A stretch of 15,796 nt of DNA from an uncultured Clostridium sp. GTDB lineage: Bacteria > Bacillota > Clostridia > TANB77 > CAG-508. The stretch's first letter is position 1, and each line of letters opens with the position of its first letter. The position numbers and the translations under genes are program-made. The notes below the pieces were generated by a model. The model worked only from the letters and a program-made list of their open reading frames with translations. It searched no databases and had not been told where the DNA came from. The stretch covers positions 1 through 15,796 of the forward strand of contig USCV01000034.1 of the NCBI GenBank assembly GCA_900553225.1, written 5' to 3'. Below, in pieces: positions 7,287 to 13,505 of this stretch.

Positions 7287-7315
7287 ATTCTATATAATTT
7301 TCTTTTATGTGTCAA
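7287..7315 (-). promoter_or_regulatory. Sigma-A promoter of the VWA gene
   Basis: On the minus strand TTGACA (7315-7310) and TAGAAT (7292-7287) are separated by 17 nt. It is back to back with the rplM promoter; the two -35 boxes are 22 bp apart. Confidence 0.8.
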
Positions 7316-7337
7316 ATATTTTTTTTGCGTATTTTTC

Positions 7338-7366
7338 TTGACTTTTGGGTAATTTTGTATTAGAAT
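7338..7366 (+). promoter_or_regulatory. Sigma-A promoter of rplM-rpsI
   Basis: TTGACT (7338-7343) and TAGAAT (7361-7366) have a 17-nt spacer, placing the transcript start near 7373, just before the leader hairpin. Confidence 0.85.
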
Positions 7367-7391
7367 AGAAAAGCAATAAATTTGTAATATG

Positions 7392-7464
7392 ACCAAATAA
7401 AAACTTCTCCCCGGTAGTTTTTGACTTGGTTTCATATAAAATAAATATAAAATTAAATATGAAA
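7392..7464 (+). promoter_or_regulatory. rplM leader RNA structure, L13-autoregulation type
   Basis: ACCAA (7392-7396) pairs with TTGGT (7426-7430). Inside it AAAAACT (7399-7405) pairs with AGTTTTT (7416-7422), leaving a GC-rich loop, TCTCCCCGGT. A second inverted repeat, TTTCATAT (7430-7437) with ATATGAAA (7457-7464), ends just before the ribosome binding site at 7466. Firmicute rplM operons commonly carry an L13 leader through which L13 controls its own synthesis. Position and structure fit that class; no covariance search was made. Confidence 0.7.
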
Positions 7465-7482
7465 TGGAGGGTATTTTTTACC

Positions 7483-7917
7483 ATGAATAATACTACATAT
7501 AGCTTAAAGAAAAATGAAATCGAAAGAAAATGGTATATTATCGATGCTGCAAACAAACCATTAGGTAGAGTAGCAACAGAAGCTGCTAAATTATTAAGAG
7601 GAAAACACAAACCAACTTATACACCTAACATGGATGCAGGTGATCATGTAATTATACTAAATTGTGACAAAGTTATTTTAACAGGAAAGAAATTAGACCA
7701 AAAAATTTATCGTCATCATTCAGGATATATTGGTGGTATGAAAGAAACTACTGCTAGAGAAATGATGCAAAAAGATTCTGGAAAAGCAATGACACTTGCT
7801 ATTAAGGGAATGCTTCCTAAAAACAGTCTAGGAAGACAAATGATTAAAAAATTAAGAGTTTATGCTGGTAGTGAACATGAAAACGCAGCACAAAAACCAG
7901 AAATTTGGAATATATAG
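7483..7917 (+). CDS. rplM: 50S ribosomal protein L13
   Basis: This 144-residue protein of the large subunit assembles early on 23S rRNA. It shows the family hallmarks: KWYIIDAANKPLGRVATEAA near residues 16-35, LLRGKHKPTYTPNMDAGDHV after it, TGKKLDQKIYRHHSGYIGG in the middle and GMLPKNSLGRQMIKKLRVY toward the end. ATG 7483 follows GGAGGG by 11 nt. Upstream in-frame ATG codons at 7426 and 7459 lie within the leader structure, lack a ribosome binding site and would add residues unlike L13. It is the first gene of rplM-rpsI, 18 bp apart. Expression is likely controlled through the structured leader. Confidence 0.97.
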   Translation: MNNTTYSLKKNEIERKWYIIDAANKPLGRVATEAAKLLRGKHKPTYTPNMDAGDHVIILNCDKVILTGKKLDQKIYRHHSGYIGGMKETTAREMMQKDSGKAMTLAIKGMLPKNSLGRQMIKKLRVYAGSEHENAAQKPEIWNI

Positions 7918-7935
7918 TTAAGGAGGAAATAAAAA

Positions 7936-8343
7936 ATGCCTAAAGCAAAATCAGAAAAAATAATGTTCTATGGTACTGGAAGAAGAAAAAGCTCAATTGC
8001 TAGAGTTAGATTAGTAGAAGGTAGCGGTGTTATCACAATAAACGGAAAAAATATTGATGAATATTTTGGAGCTGAAACACTAAAATTTATAGTTAGACAA
8101 CCATTAACAGTAACAAATACTATTACTAAATATGATGTTATTGCAAAAGTAATTGGTGGTGGATTTACAGGTCAAGCTGGTGCTATCCGTCATGGAATTT
8201 CAAGAGCTTTATTAGAAGCTAATGAAGAATATAGACCAATTTTAAAATCAAACGGATTCTTAACAAGAGACCCAAGAATGAAAGAAAGAAAAAAATACGG
8301 TCTTAAAAAAGCTAGAAAAGCTCCACAATTCTCTAAGAGATAA
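7936..8343 (+). CDS. rpsI: 30S ribosomal protein S9
   Basis: This 135-residue protein of the small subunit has a C-terminal tail that reaches the P-site tRNA. It shows YGTGRRKSSIARVRLVEGSG near the start and GGGFTGQAGAIRHGISRALL in the centre. It ends RKKYGLKKARKAPQFSKR, the conserved basic tail finishing in Ser-Lys-Arg. ATG 7936 is 8-9 nt after AAGGAGG. It is the second and last gene of the rplM operon and is followed by a clear terminator. Length is normal (about 130). Confidence 0.98.
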   Translation: MPKAKSEKIMFYGTGRRKSSIARVRLVEGSGVITINGKNIDEYFGAETLKFIVRQPLTVTNTITKYDVIAKVIGGGFTGQAGAIRHGISRALLEANEEYRPILKSNGFLTRDPRMKERKKYGLKKARKAPQFSKR

Positions 8344-8365
8344 AATATTTTTTATAAAAAGCACA

Positions 8366-8399
8366 AAAACCTTAGATGTAGAAATACTTCTAAGGTTTT
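8366..8399 (+). terminator. Terminator of rplM-rpsI
   Basis: AAAACCTTAGA (8366-8376) pairs perfectly with TCTAAGGTTTT (8389-8399). The inner GTA/TAC pairing closes a GAAA loop. The trailing strand reads TTTTATATTTTT. It lies 22 bp after the rpsI stop. Confidence 0.88.
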
Positions 8400-8459
8400 A
8401 TATTTTTAAGGATTTTTTTAAATTATTATTTTATCTTCTATATTTCCAACAAGAAAACC

Positions 8460-8487
8460 TGCAAACTAAGAAATAACTTAGTTTGCA
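8460..8487 (-). terminator. Terminator of the HNH gene, probably bidirectional
   Basis: TGCAAACTAAG (8460-8470) pairs perfectly over 11 bp with CTTAGTTTGCA (8477-8487) across a 6-nt loop. On the minus strand it is followed by GGTTTTC; on the plus strand a TTTTTTT run comes only about 14 nt later. It lies 43 bp downstream of the HNH stop codon, facing the rpsI terminator. Confidence 0.7.
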
Positions 8488-8530
8488 AGTTTATATGGTC
8501 TTTTTTTGCTTTGATTTTCGGATTACATTT

Positions 8531-9169
8531 CTAATCTACTAATTCAACATTTTCCAGCCGTATTACTGGAATCTTTTTAATGTTAAAATCTTTTGCAAAT
8601 AAAATTACATTAAAACCATCCAGCAATTTCCAATTTCTATCGACAATAATAGGAATTGGTATCTTTTTGTACTGATTATAGAATCTAACTATTTTATTAT
8701 ATTTTTTTCCTCTCAGTTCTTGTGCTGGCTTGTAATAATGAATTTTATCAACGAATTGAAACGTTACCCATTTTCTTGGAAGTTTAAATCCAATTTTTCT
8801 TTTGAGAATTTCTGTACGCTTTCTTATTTCTTGTATAGCTAGCTTTTTTTCCTTCTTACTATCACAAGATAATACTTGAAGAAATTCAAAATGTGTAAAA
8901 TCACTTTTACATGAATTGCAGCTAATACAAGTTGGAAACAAATTGTTTGTAATGCTAATGCCACCAGTAGACCTCGGGAAACCATGATCTAAAGTACTAT
9001 TATTCCTTTTAAGCTTAACATTACAATATACACACCTCTTCTTTTTAAGAGCATATGTCAGTTCATACATAAGATCCTCAAACCGGATGTTCTGATAGAT
9101 TTTTAATACTCCATCTTTAGTTACTTCCACATACGGAGAATTAAATTTTCTTGGCAGTTCCAAAATCAT
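8531..9169 (-). CDS. HNH endonuclease domain protein with ParB-like C-terminal segment
   Basis: A 212-residue soluble protein. Residues 46-95 form a zinc-bound HNH (beta-beta-alpha-metal) nuclease fold: C46-x2-C49, then LDHGFPRSTGG with D61 and H62, N75/N76 in the following loop, and C81-x2-C84-N85 with K88. Both zinc knuckles and the catalytic His are intact. The last 45 residues (IPIPIIVDRNWKLLDGFNVI, then LFAKDFNIKKIPVI) resemble the ParB/sulfiredoxin-like fold, but the usual Arg after the DG motif is missing. ATG 9169 is chosen: AAAGG lies about 11 nt upstream, and the longer frame to 9250 runs through the promoter. No methylase, toxin-antitoxin or phage partner is adjacent. Substrate and role are unknown; a selfish or defence gene inserted between housekeeping genes is possible. 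Confidence 0.8.
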   Translation of the reverse strand: MILELPRKFNSPYVEVTKDGVLKIYQNIRFEDLMYELTYALKKKRCVYCNVKLKRNNSTLDHGFPRSTGGISITNNLFPTCISCNSCKSDFTHFEFLQVLSCDSKKEKKLAIQEIRKRTEILKRKIGFKLPRKWVTFQFVDKIHYYKPAQELRGKKYNKIVRFYNQYKKIPIPIIVDRNWKLLDGFNVILFAKDFNIKKIPVIRLENVELVD

Positions 9170-9217
9170 GGTAAAACCAACCTTTCTTTCAAAATTTTCG
9201 GTAAGCCTTATAATATT

Positions 9218-9246
9218 GTTATACCATGTTTTGCTTAACATTGCAA
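9218..9246 (-). promoter_or_regulatory. Probable sigma-A promoter of the HNH gene
   Basis: On the minus strand TTGCAA (9246-9241) precedes TATAAC (9223-9218) by 17 nt, with TGG before the -10 box (extended -10). It places the start of transcription after all upstream ATG codons and so supports ATG 9169. Confidence 0.6.
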
Positions 9247-9309
9247 GCAAAAATATATTTCTTTTTTTACTGAAAAATAACTATAATGAATTAATACTAC
9301 TCTAAAATT

Positions 9310-10029
9310 TTACTCAATTAAATCTACTACGTTGTCTTGTTTCATTCCTTCTAAATTATAATAACTATTTGGAACATTTCCAACAATTACCGCTTCAGCA
9401 ATTAGAACTTGGTTTGTAATTATTTCTTCTACTTCGTCAAATGGTGTTAATATTACTACTCTGCATTTTACTTCCAAATAAACTCTATGTAAAGTTTGGT
9501 TTATTCCAGCAGAACTAAATTCTGATTTTAAGTCTGTCTCAACATTTCCAATAGTCGAGATTTTGAATTTAACCTTTGGTCCTCTACCAGCTAATAGCTT
9601 GCTGCCTGTAAAACTTCCAAGTCTAATATAAATATCATCTGTTTCAACTTTGTTTAACTCTTCTTGTATTTTCAAAGCAACATCAGATGTTATCTGATTT
9701 ACTGGAATAATATTAGACTTTATCATCTTAATATTTTCAGCATCGTCTTTAACAATTGTGCATAAATCTTCATATTTATAATCTTTCATTACAACTGATG
9801 CTTGCTCATTTGATATTTTAGTTGCAATACTTTTAGCTCTAACAATACATTGCTTTTCTAATATTGGCTCTATAGATTTTATTATAACTGTTGCCACAGT
9901 AATAGCTATAATAGTTATAACTATTACCTTCATTCTATTAGCATTTCTTTTAGAGTACTCTCCGTTCTTTTTTAAATTGAACTTAAATATTGGTAATTTT
10001 ATTCTTTTTCTAGAATAAATACGATCCAT
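9310..10029 (-). CDS. yunB: Sporulation membrane protein YunB
   Basis: This 239-residue protein has a basic N-terminus, one membrane segment at about 34-55 and an extracytoplasmic domain. The C-terminal half is distinctive of YunB: LGSFTGSKLLAGRGPKVKFK at about 137-156, then SSAGINQTLHRVYLEVKCRV, and near the end AEAVIVGNVPNSYYNLEGM. In Bacillus subtilis yunB is a mother-cell (sigma-E) gene needed for full spore formation; its molecular job is not known. ATG 10029 is preceded by a purine-rich AGGGGGAGAT tract. It lies 24 bp downstream of the SPOCS/LysM gene and is probably co-transcribed with it, which ties it to spore envelope formation. Confidence 0.92.
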   Translation of the reverse strand: MDRIYSRKRIKLPIFKFNLKKNGEYSKRNANRMKVIVITIIAITVATVIIKSIEPILEKQCIVRAKSIATKISNEQASVVMKDYKYEDLCTIVKDDAENIKMIKSNIIPVNQITSDVALKIQEELNKVETDDIYIRLGSFTGSKLLAGRGPKVKFKISTIGNVETDLKSEFSSAGINQTLHRVYLEVKCRVVILTPFDEVEEIITNQVLIAEAVIVGNVPNSYYNLEGMKQDNVVDLIE

Positions 10030-10053
10030 TATCTCCCCCTATTACTTTAGGAT

Positions 10054-11607
10054 TTATGCATTTTCTTTATTCATAATAGGAACATATCTTGGAATGAATA
10101 GTTGCATACCAACATCAATTTTGTTTGCATCTTCAATTTCATTCATTCTTGCAATATCATCTACAGTACTCTTAAATTTCTTGGCTATTTTCCACAAAGT
10201 ATCCCCAGGTTTTACAAAATAAATTACTACACTATAAAAATCTTGATTACTGTTTTCTTCTATATTTATATTATTAATTATATTTACATCTGTGCTTTTA
10301 GATATATCGACTGAGAAATTTAAATCTATTTTAATATCAATGCTTTCATCTGGCATAACTATAAAATCTTGCATTGCAACTTCAACTTGTGTGCTGACTC
10401 TTGAACCTTGGACAACTCCTTCTACTTCCATATTATGATTAAATGGAATTGCAATTTTTTTACAATCTAGCCCTCCTGTTTTATTAGATGAAAAAATAAA
10501 GTTAATTTCTATTTCTCCTTCATAAATAATTCTGTCATTCATTACATTTTGATTTTGAATGTTTACACTAACGTCTGTATCATATATTTTTTCATTTTTG
10601 ATTTCTGGTATTTCTTGTTTTTGCCTAATATTACAAACATCTTGCACTCTTCGTTTTTCTTGCATGGTTTTCAATTTTTTACATTCAGAATTCAACTCCA
10701 CACTTGGACTGTATAAATCTTGAATTAAATTTACTCTTTTATTTTCATAAACTTTACATTCCATTCCAACTTCAGCCTCTATATAAATTGAATGCTCCTC
10801 TACATTATTTGGTTTAATGAGTAAATTTCTTAAGTCATACCTTACATCACAAATATTTTCTTCTGAAACATTTTGGATATCAATAAATCCCATAACTGGT
10901 ATTTTACTTTTCACACTACAAACTCTATTGTCTTCTGTTAAGTACATAATTTTTACAGACACATCTGCTTTTGCCAAAACTTTGTTATAACTTATTTTTG
11001 TTTCTTTATTAATTATACATACATTTGTTTTAATGATTTCTGCTAAATTATCTATTTGTTCTATTGCTACTGTATCTTTTGCAAATGCTCTTGTTTCACC
11101 AGCACCCAATAAAGAATTCATATTAAATTCTTTGTTTAATCTTTGAATATCATTTATATTAGTAATGTTATCTACAAACTCTACATCTTCATTAACAGAT
11201 ACTCTTGCATTTACCTCTAATATACTTTTTATGCTTACTTTTCTGCCATTTAATATTTTACATTCCATACTTTTTAAATCTGTTTGACATTCTACCATCA
11301 TTTTACTTCTAGCTTTTTCTAGTTCAATTGTTTTAGAAAAATCTATATTACTGCTAATTCCTCTTACAGATGATTCTTCATTATCTGCCAAATACATAAT
11401 ATTACAATTTATGCAACCATCAATTCTTATTTTGCCATCTAAAACTTCTTTTTTATAAATACAAACTGTCCCATTTGTATTTATTGCATTTAATATATCA
11501 GGTTTAATATCTGGAATAATTACATCTCCTTCAATAATTATATTTTCCGTTTTTTGTCCTACGATTTGATTAATACATAAATTATTTTTTTGTGTTTCTA
11601 TATTCAT
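10054..11607 (-). CDS. sipL: SPOCS (DUF3794)/LysM spore morphogenetic protein, SipL-like
   Basis: A 517-residue protein without membrane segments. The first 105 residues contain a full SPOCS unit (ENIIIEGDVIIPDIKPDILN, then NCNIMYLADN). Two diverged copies follow around 185-290 (VKIMYLTEDN) and 335-440 (INFIFSSNKTGGLDCKK). A LysM domain at about 460-507 (FVKPGDTLWKIAKKFKSTVD) closes it. The same architecture is found in Clostridioides difficile SipL, which binds the SpoIVA ATPase through its LysM end and fixes the coat to the forespore, doing the work of Bacillus SpoVID. ATG 11607 follows AGGAGG by 9 nt. Neighbours yabG, veg and yunB are spore or sporulation genes, as expected for sipL. Clostridia can have several SPOCS proteins, so the symbol is likely but not proven. 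Confidence 0.85.
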   Translation of the reverse strand: MNIETQKNNLCINQIVGQKTENIIIEGDVIIPDIKPDILNAINTNGTVCIYKKEVLDGKIRIDGCINCNIMYLADNEESSVRGISSNIDFSKTIELEKARSKMMVECQTDLKSMECKILNGRKVSIKSILEVNARVSVNEDVEFVDNITNINDIQRLNKEFNMNSLLGAGETRAFAKDTVAIEQIDNLAEIIKTNVCIINKETKISYNKVLAKADVSVKIMYLTEDNRVCSVKSKIPVMGFIDIQNVSEENICDVRYDLRNLLIKPNNVEEHSIYIEAEVGMECKVYENKRVNLIQDLYSPSVELNSECKKLKTMQEKRRVQDVCNIRQKQEIPEIKNEKIYDTDVSVNIQNQNVMNDRIIYEGEIEINFIFSSNKTGGLDCKKIAIPFNHNMEVEGVVQGSRVSTQVEVAMQDFIVMPDESIDIKIDLNFSVDISKSTDVNIINNINIEENSNQDFYSVVIYFVKPGDTLWKIAKKFKSTVDDIARMNEIEDANKIDVGMQLFIPRYVPIMNKENA

Positions 11608-11653
11608 GTCTAATTCCCTCCTTATTTTATTACTTAAATTATATTAGAAACAC

Positions 11654-11683
11654 AAAAAAAAATTCCTATATATAAGGAATTTT
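11654..11683 (-). terminator. Terminator of veg
   Basis: AAAATTCCT (11659-11667) pairs over 9 bp with AGGAATTTT (11675-11683) across a 7-nt loop. On the minus strand the stem runs into nine T (down to 11654). It lies just past the veg stop codon and separates the strong veg transcript from the SPOCS/LysM gene. Confidence 0.85.
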
Positions 11684-11690
11684 CTTATTA

Positions 11691-11984
11691 TCATAAATTT
11701 TTTACTGATTTTATTTCTTCCATTGGTGGAATTAATGGTGTATATTCTTCACCATTAAATACTTGAAGCTCAACAGTTCTGGTTAATACATCTGTATAAC
11801 TGTAAGTAACATTTTGACTGTTTTCATTATATTTTATTACAAAAATATTAGAATACGCTTTTTCTATTGTTGCTTCTTTTTCAAACGATTTACTCCTTCC
11901 TAGAGAACCTTTAACAATGACTTTTTGTCCAATTTTTTCTCCTATATCAGTTTTTAAATCTGTAATATTTTTTTTGCAAATCAT
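11691..11984 (-). CDS. veg: Veg family protein
   Basis: This 97-residue protein has the Veg pattern: TDIGEKIGQKVIVKGSLGRS near residues 12-31, a KEATIEKAYSNIFVIKY segment, then VTYSYTDVLTRTVELQVF. Bacillus Veg is 86 residues. Veg is a small, abundant cytoplasmic protein reported to influence biofilm matrix expression in Bacillus subtilis; its mechanism is unclear. ATG 11984 follows AGGTGA closely. The gene has its own near-ideal promoter and its own terminator, so it is a stand-alone strong transcription unit within the sporulation block. In Bacillus it also sits immediately after yabG. Confidence 0.93.
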   Translation of the reverse strand: MICKKNITDLKTDIGEKIGQKVIVKGSLGRSKSFEKEATIEKAYSNIFVIKYNENSQNVTYSYTDVLTRTVELQVFNGEEYTPLIPPMEEIKSVKNL

Positions 11985-12013
11985 TTAATCACCTACTTTA
12001 TCAACATAAATAA

Positions 12014-12042
12014 ATTATATCACTTTGGTTGTTTATTGTCAA
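12014..12042 (-). promoter_or_regulatory. Consensus sigma-A promoter of veg
   Basis: On the minus strand TTGACA (12042-12037), a 17-nt spacer and TATAAT (12019-12014) match the consensus at every position. TGA just before the -10 box adds an extended -10. Bacillus subtilis veg is also a classic strong vegetative promoter. Confidence 0.95.
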
Positions 12043-12070
12043 AAACTGATATTATCTGTCATCTTTTGTA

Positions 12071-12109
12071 AAATAGTGTTTTCAACGGTTTTACCGTTTT
12101 TTACTATTT
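12071..12109. repeat. Two-part inverted repeat between yabG and veg
   Basis: AAATAGT (12071-12077) pairs with ACTATTT (12103-12109). Inside it AACGGT (12084-12089) pairs with ACCGTT (12093-12098) around TTT. On the minus strand no T-run follows, so it is a poor yabG terminator. On the plus strand ACCGTT runs into T's, but no gene is read that way here. It may be an operator, an RNA processing site or a transcript-end stabiliser. Confidence 0.5.
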
Positions 12110-12122
12110 CTTTACATTTGTG

Positions 12123-12962
12123 TTACATTTGTGTTACAACTATCTTTTTCTTTCCCATTGCACCTATTCCATTTACCCCTTTTATGCCATCTCTTAAGTC
12201 ATTTTCCATATCTTTAATAGTAACATATTTTGTTGATTCTGTTGTTGCAATTGTTTGCGCCACAATTAGTGGATCCATAAAATCAATTAAAATTCTAGCA
12301 GGAGATGATGCAAAGTTTGCTCCCGCTTCCATAATTGCTTCATAATAACTTTGACACGCTCCTGCAAAAATTACCAAGTCTTTACCTTCATAATTTAGAC
12401 TTCTTGCCTCTTGAACTGATTTAACAAAATATGCAGAATTACGGTAATTATATATATCTTGATATCCTGTTCCGTTTTTTATCATCCCATCATGCCCTGT
12501 TATTACTAATATATCTGGCCTATATCTTTGTACTAACACTTTTACAAATCTTGGTTGTTTATTTTCAGCTATATTTTTTACAATAACATTTAGCCCTAAA
12601 CTTTTATAATATTTATTTGATTTCTCACTGTATCTTCTGTCACCATCTAAATGTAGTATTTTACCCGTATACAATAATCTTTTTAATCTGTTTTCATCAT
12701 TGTTATTTCCTAGACTATTTAAACATCTCTTCACCATTTGCTGTATTCTGTTTTCGAATTTTTCTATATTTTTATCTACAATTCTTTTATCGATTATTTC
12801 TAGATCCTCCACTAAACTGTCTGCCTTGATCCTTATCATAATTCCTTTAAGTATTGCAATTTCTTTATTGTTATTAGTTTTAATAATTCTATCAACTACA
12901 AATAGAATATCTTTTCCATAAGAAATTCTACCTACTATATCACCTTTTTTTATTCTACTCAT
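12123..12962 (-). CDS. yabG: YabG, sporulation-specific cysteine protease of spore coat
   Basis: This 279-residue protein begins MSRIKKGDIVGRISYGKDIL, the conserved YabG N-terminus. The catalytic candidates are H157 in VITGHDG and C203 in IFAGACQSYYEAI, matching the His and Cys found essential in this family. SPARILIDFMDPLIVAQTIA and a C-terminal KGVNGIGAMGKKK are also typical. YabG is made in the mother cell and trims coat proteins; in Clostridioides difficile it also processes germination proteins. ATG 12962 follows GAGGTGA. A sigma-K-like promoter lies upstream. The stop codon falls inside a tandem 11-bp repeat (ACATTTGTGTT at 12114-12124 and 12125-12135). veg follows downstream, as in Bacillus. 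Confidence 0.95.
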   Translation of the reverse strand: MSRIKKGDIVGRISYGKDILFVVDRIIKTNNNKEIAILKGIMIRIKADSLVEDLEIIDKRIVDKNIEKFENRIQQMVKRCLNSLGNNNDENRLKRLLYTGKILHLDGDRRYSEKSNKYYKSLGLNVIVKNIAENKQPRFVKVLVQRYRPDILVITGHDGMIKNGTGYQDIYNYRNSAYFVKSVQEARSLNYEGKDLVIFAGACQSYYEAIMEAGANFASSPARILIDFMDPLIVAQTIATTESTKYVTIKDMENDLRDGIKGVNGIGAMGKKKIVVTQM

Positions 12963-12996
12963 TTAAAAATCACCTCTACAATAATATAGGTCTTTA

Positions 12997-13023
12997 TATA
13001 ATATGTCGAATTTTGTAAATTGT
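12997..13023 (-). promoter_or_regulatory. Possible sigma-K promoter of yabG
   Basis: On the minus strand CATATTATA (13005-12997) fits the sigma-K -10 pattern CATANNNTA, and AC (13023-13022) lies 16 nt upstream where the short -35 element is expected. It sits about 35 bp before the start codon. yabG is a sigma-K gene in Bacillus subtilis. The motif carries little information in AT-rich DNA, so this is tentative. Confidence 0.4.
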
Positions 13024-13130
13024 TCATTATATTAATGTATAAGTAAACATATACTGTAATTTTACAAGTTCTGTAACAGTTTAATTAATAACAAATTTAA
13101 AAATAATTGATAAAATTTTCCAGAAATTTG

Positions 13131-13159
13131 TTGTAAAATTATTTTAAATATGATATATT
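13131..13159 (+). promoter_or_regulatory. Probable promoter of the zinc-ribbon gene
   Basis: TTGTAA (13131-13136), a 17-nt spacer and TATATT (13154-13159) with TGA directly upstream (extended -10). It would give a leader of about 120 nt. A weaker alternative, TTGTAG (13199) with TATAAA (13220), has only a 15-nt spacer. Confidence 0.5.
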
Positions 13160-13210
13160 CAATTTGGCTTAAAAAAAGCTTAAATGAATTTAATTATTTT
13201 GTAGACTATT

Positions 13211-13276
13211 TCCTTCTCATATAAATTAGGATCAAATGTGTCAAAAATATTAAATCTCAAAAATCTGAGAAGGAGG
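13211..13276 (+). promoter_or_regulatory. Leader able to hide the ribosome binding site of the zinc-ribbon gene
   Basis: TCCTTCTCA (13211-13219) is a perfect 9-base complement of TGAGAAGGA (13266-13274), which includes most of the ribosome binding site AAGGAGG (13270-13276). A second, local hairpin, TCTCA (13255-13259) with TGAGA (13266-13270), uses part of the same arm and would leave AGGAGG free. The two structures exclude each other, so the leader could switch translation off and on. The signal, if any, is unknown. Confidence 0.45.
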
Positions 13277-13285
13277 TATTCTATT

Positions 13286-13450
13286 ATGGCAGATAAAACT
13301 TTACAATGTAAAGACTGTGGTGCTGAATTTGTTTTTACTGAGGGTGAACAAGCATTTTACGCAGAAAAAGGTTTCACAAATGAACCACAAAGATGTCCTG
13401 CTTGCAGAAAAGCAAGAAAAGAACAAAGAAAAAACAATTACAATAATTAG
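13286..13450 (+). CDS. Small zinc-ribbon protein
   Basis: A 54-residue protein, MADKTLQCKDCGAEFVFTEG onward. Two CxxC knuckles, C8/C11 and C37/C40, are 25 residues apart, and the segment between them holds EGEQAFYAEKGFTNEPQRCP, the mark of the 'probable zinc-ribbon' family common in Firmicutes. It ends in a basic RKARKEQRKNN tail, suggesting binding to nucleic acid or ribosome, though the function is not known. ATG 13286 follows AGGAGG by 9 nt; the longer frame from 13238 starts before that site and is rejected. It stands alone on the plus strand between yabG and fbp, with its own promoter, a possibly switching leader and a terminator shared with fbp. Confidence 0.88.
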   Translation: MADKTLQCKDCGAEFVFTEGEQAFYAEKGFTNEPQRCPACRKARKEQRKNNYNN

Positions 13451-13457
13451 TTTTTTA

Positions 13458-13497
13458 AAAAACAAGACTTAAAATTTAATTTTTAAATCTTGTTTTT
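13458..13497. terminator. Bidirectional terminator between the zinc-ribbon gene and fbp
   Basis: AAAAACAAGA (13458-13467) pairs with TCTTGTTTTT (13488-13497), with further TTAAAA/TTTTAA pairing inside. T-rich tracts follow on both strands, so it can end both convergent genes, whose stop codons lie 8 bp away on each side. Confidence 0.85.
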
Positions 13498-13505
13498 CTT
13501 ATTTA

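Noticed and set aside
7305..7610. Minus-strand frame across the rplM promoter, leader and start
   Set aside because: It overlaps two promoters and the L13 leader; no ribosome binding site or recognisable product.
9170..9250. N-terminal extension of the HNH protein (MLAMLSKTWYNN...)
   Set aside because: It runs through a likely promoter and has no ribosome binding site; ATG 9169 has one.
12071..12109. Terminator of yabG
   Set aside because: No T-run follows the stem on the minus strand, so it was recorded only as an inverted repeat.
12025..12921. Plus-strand frames opposite yabG
   Set aside because: Shadows of yabG with no initiation signals.
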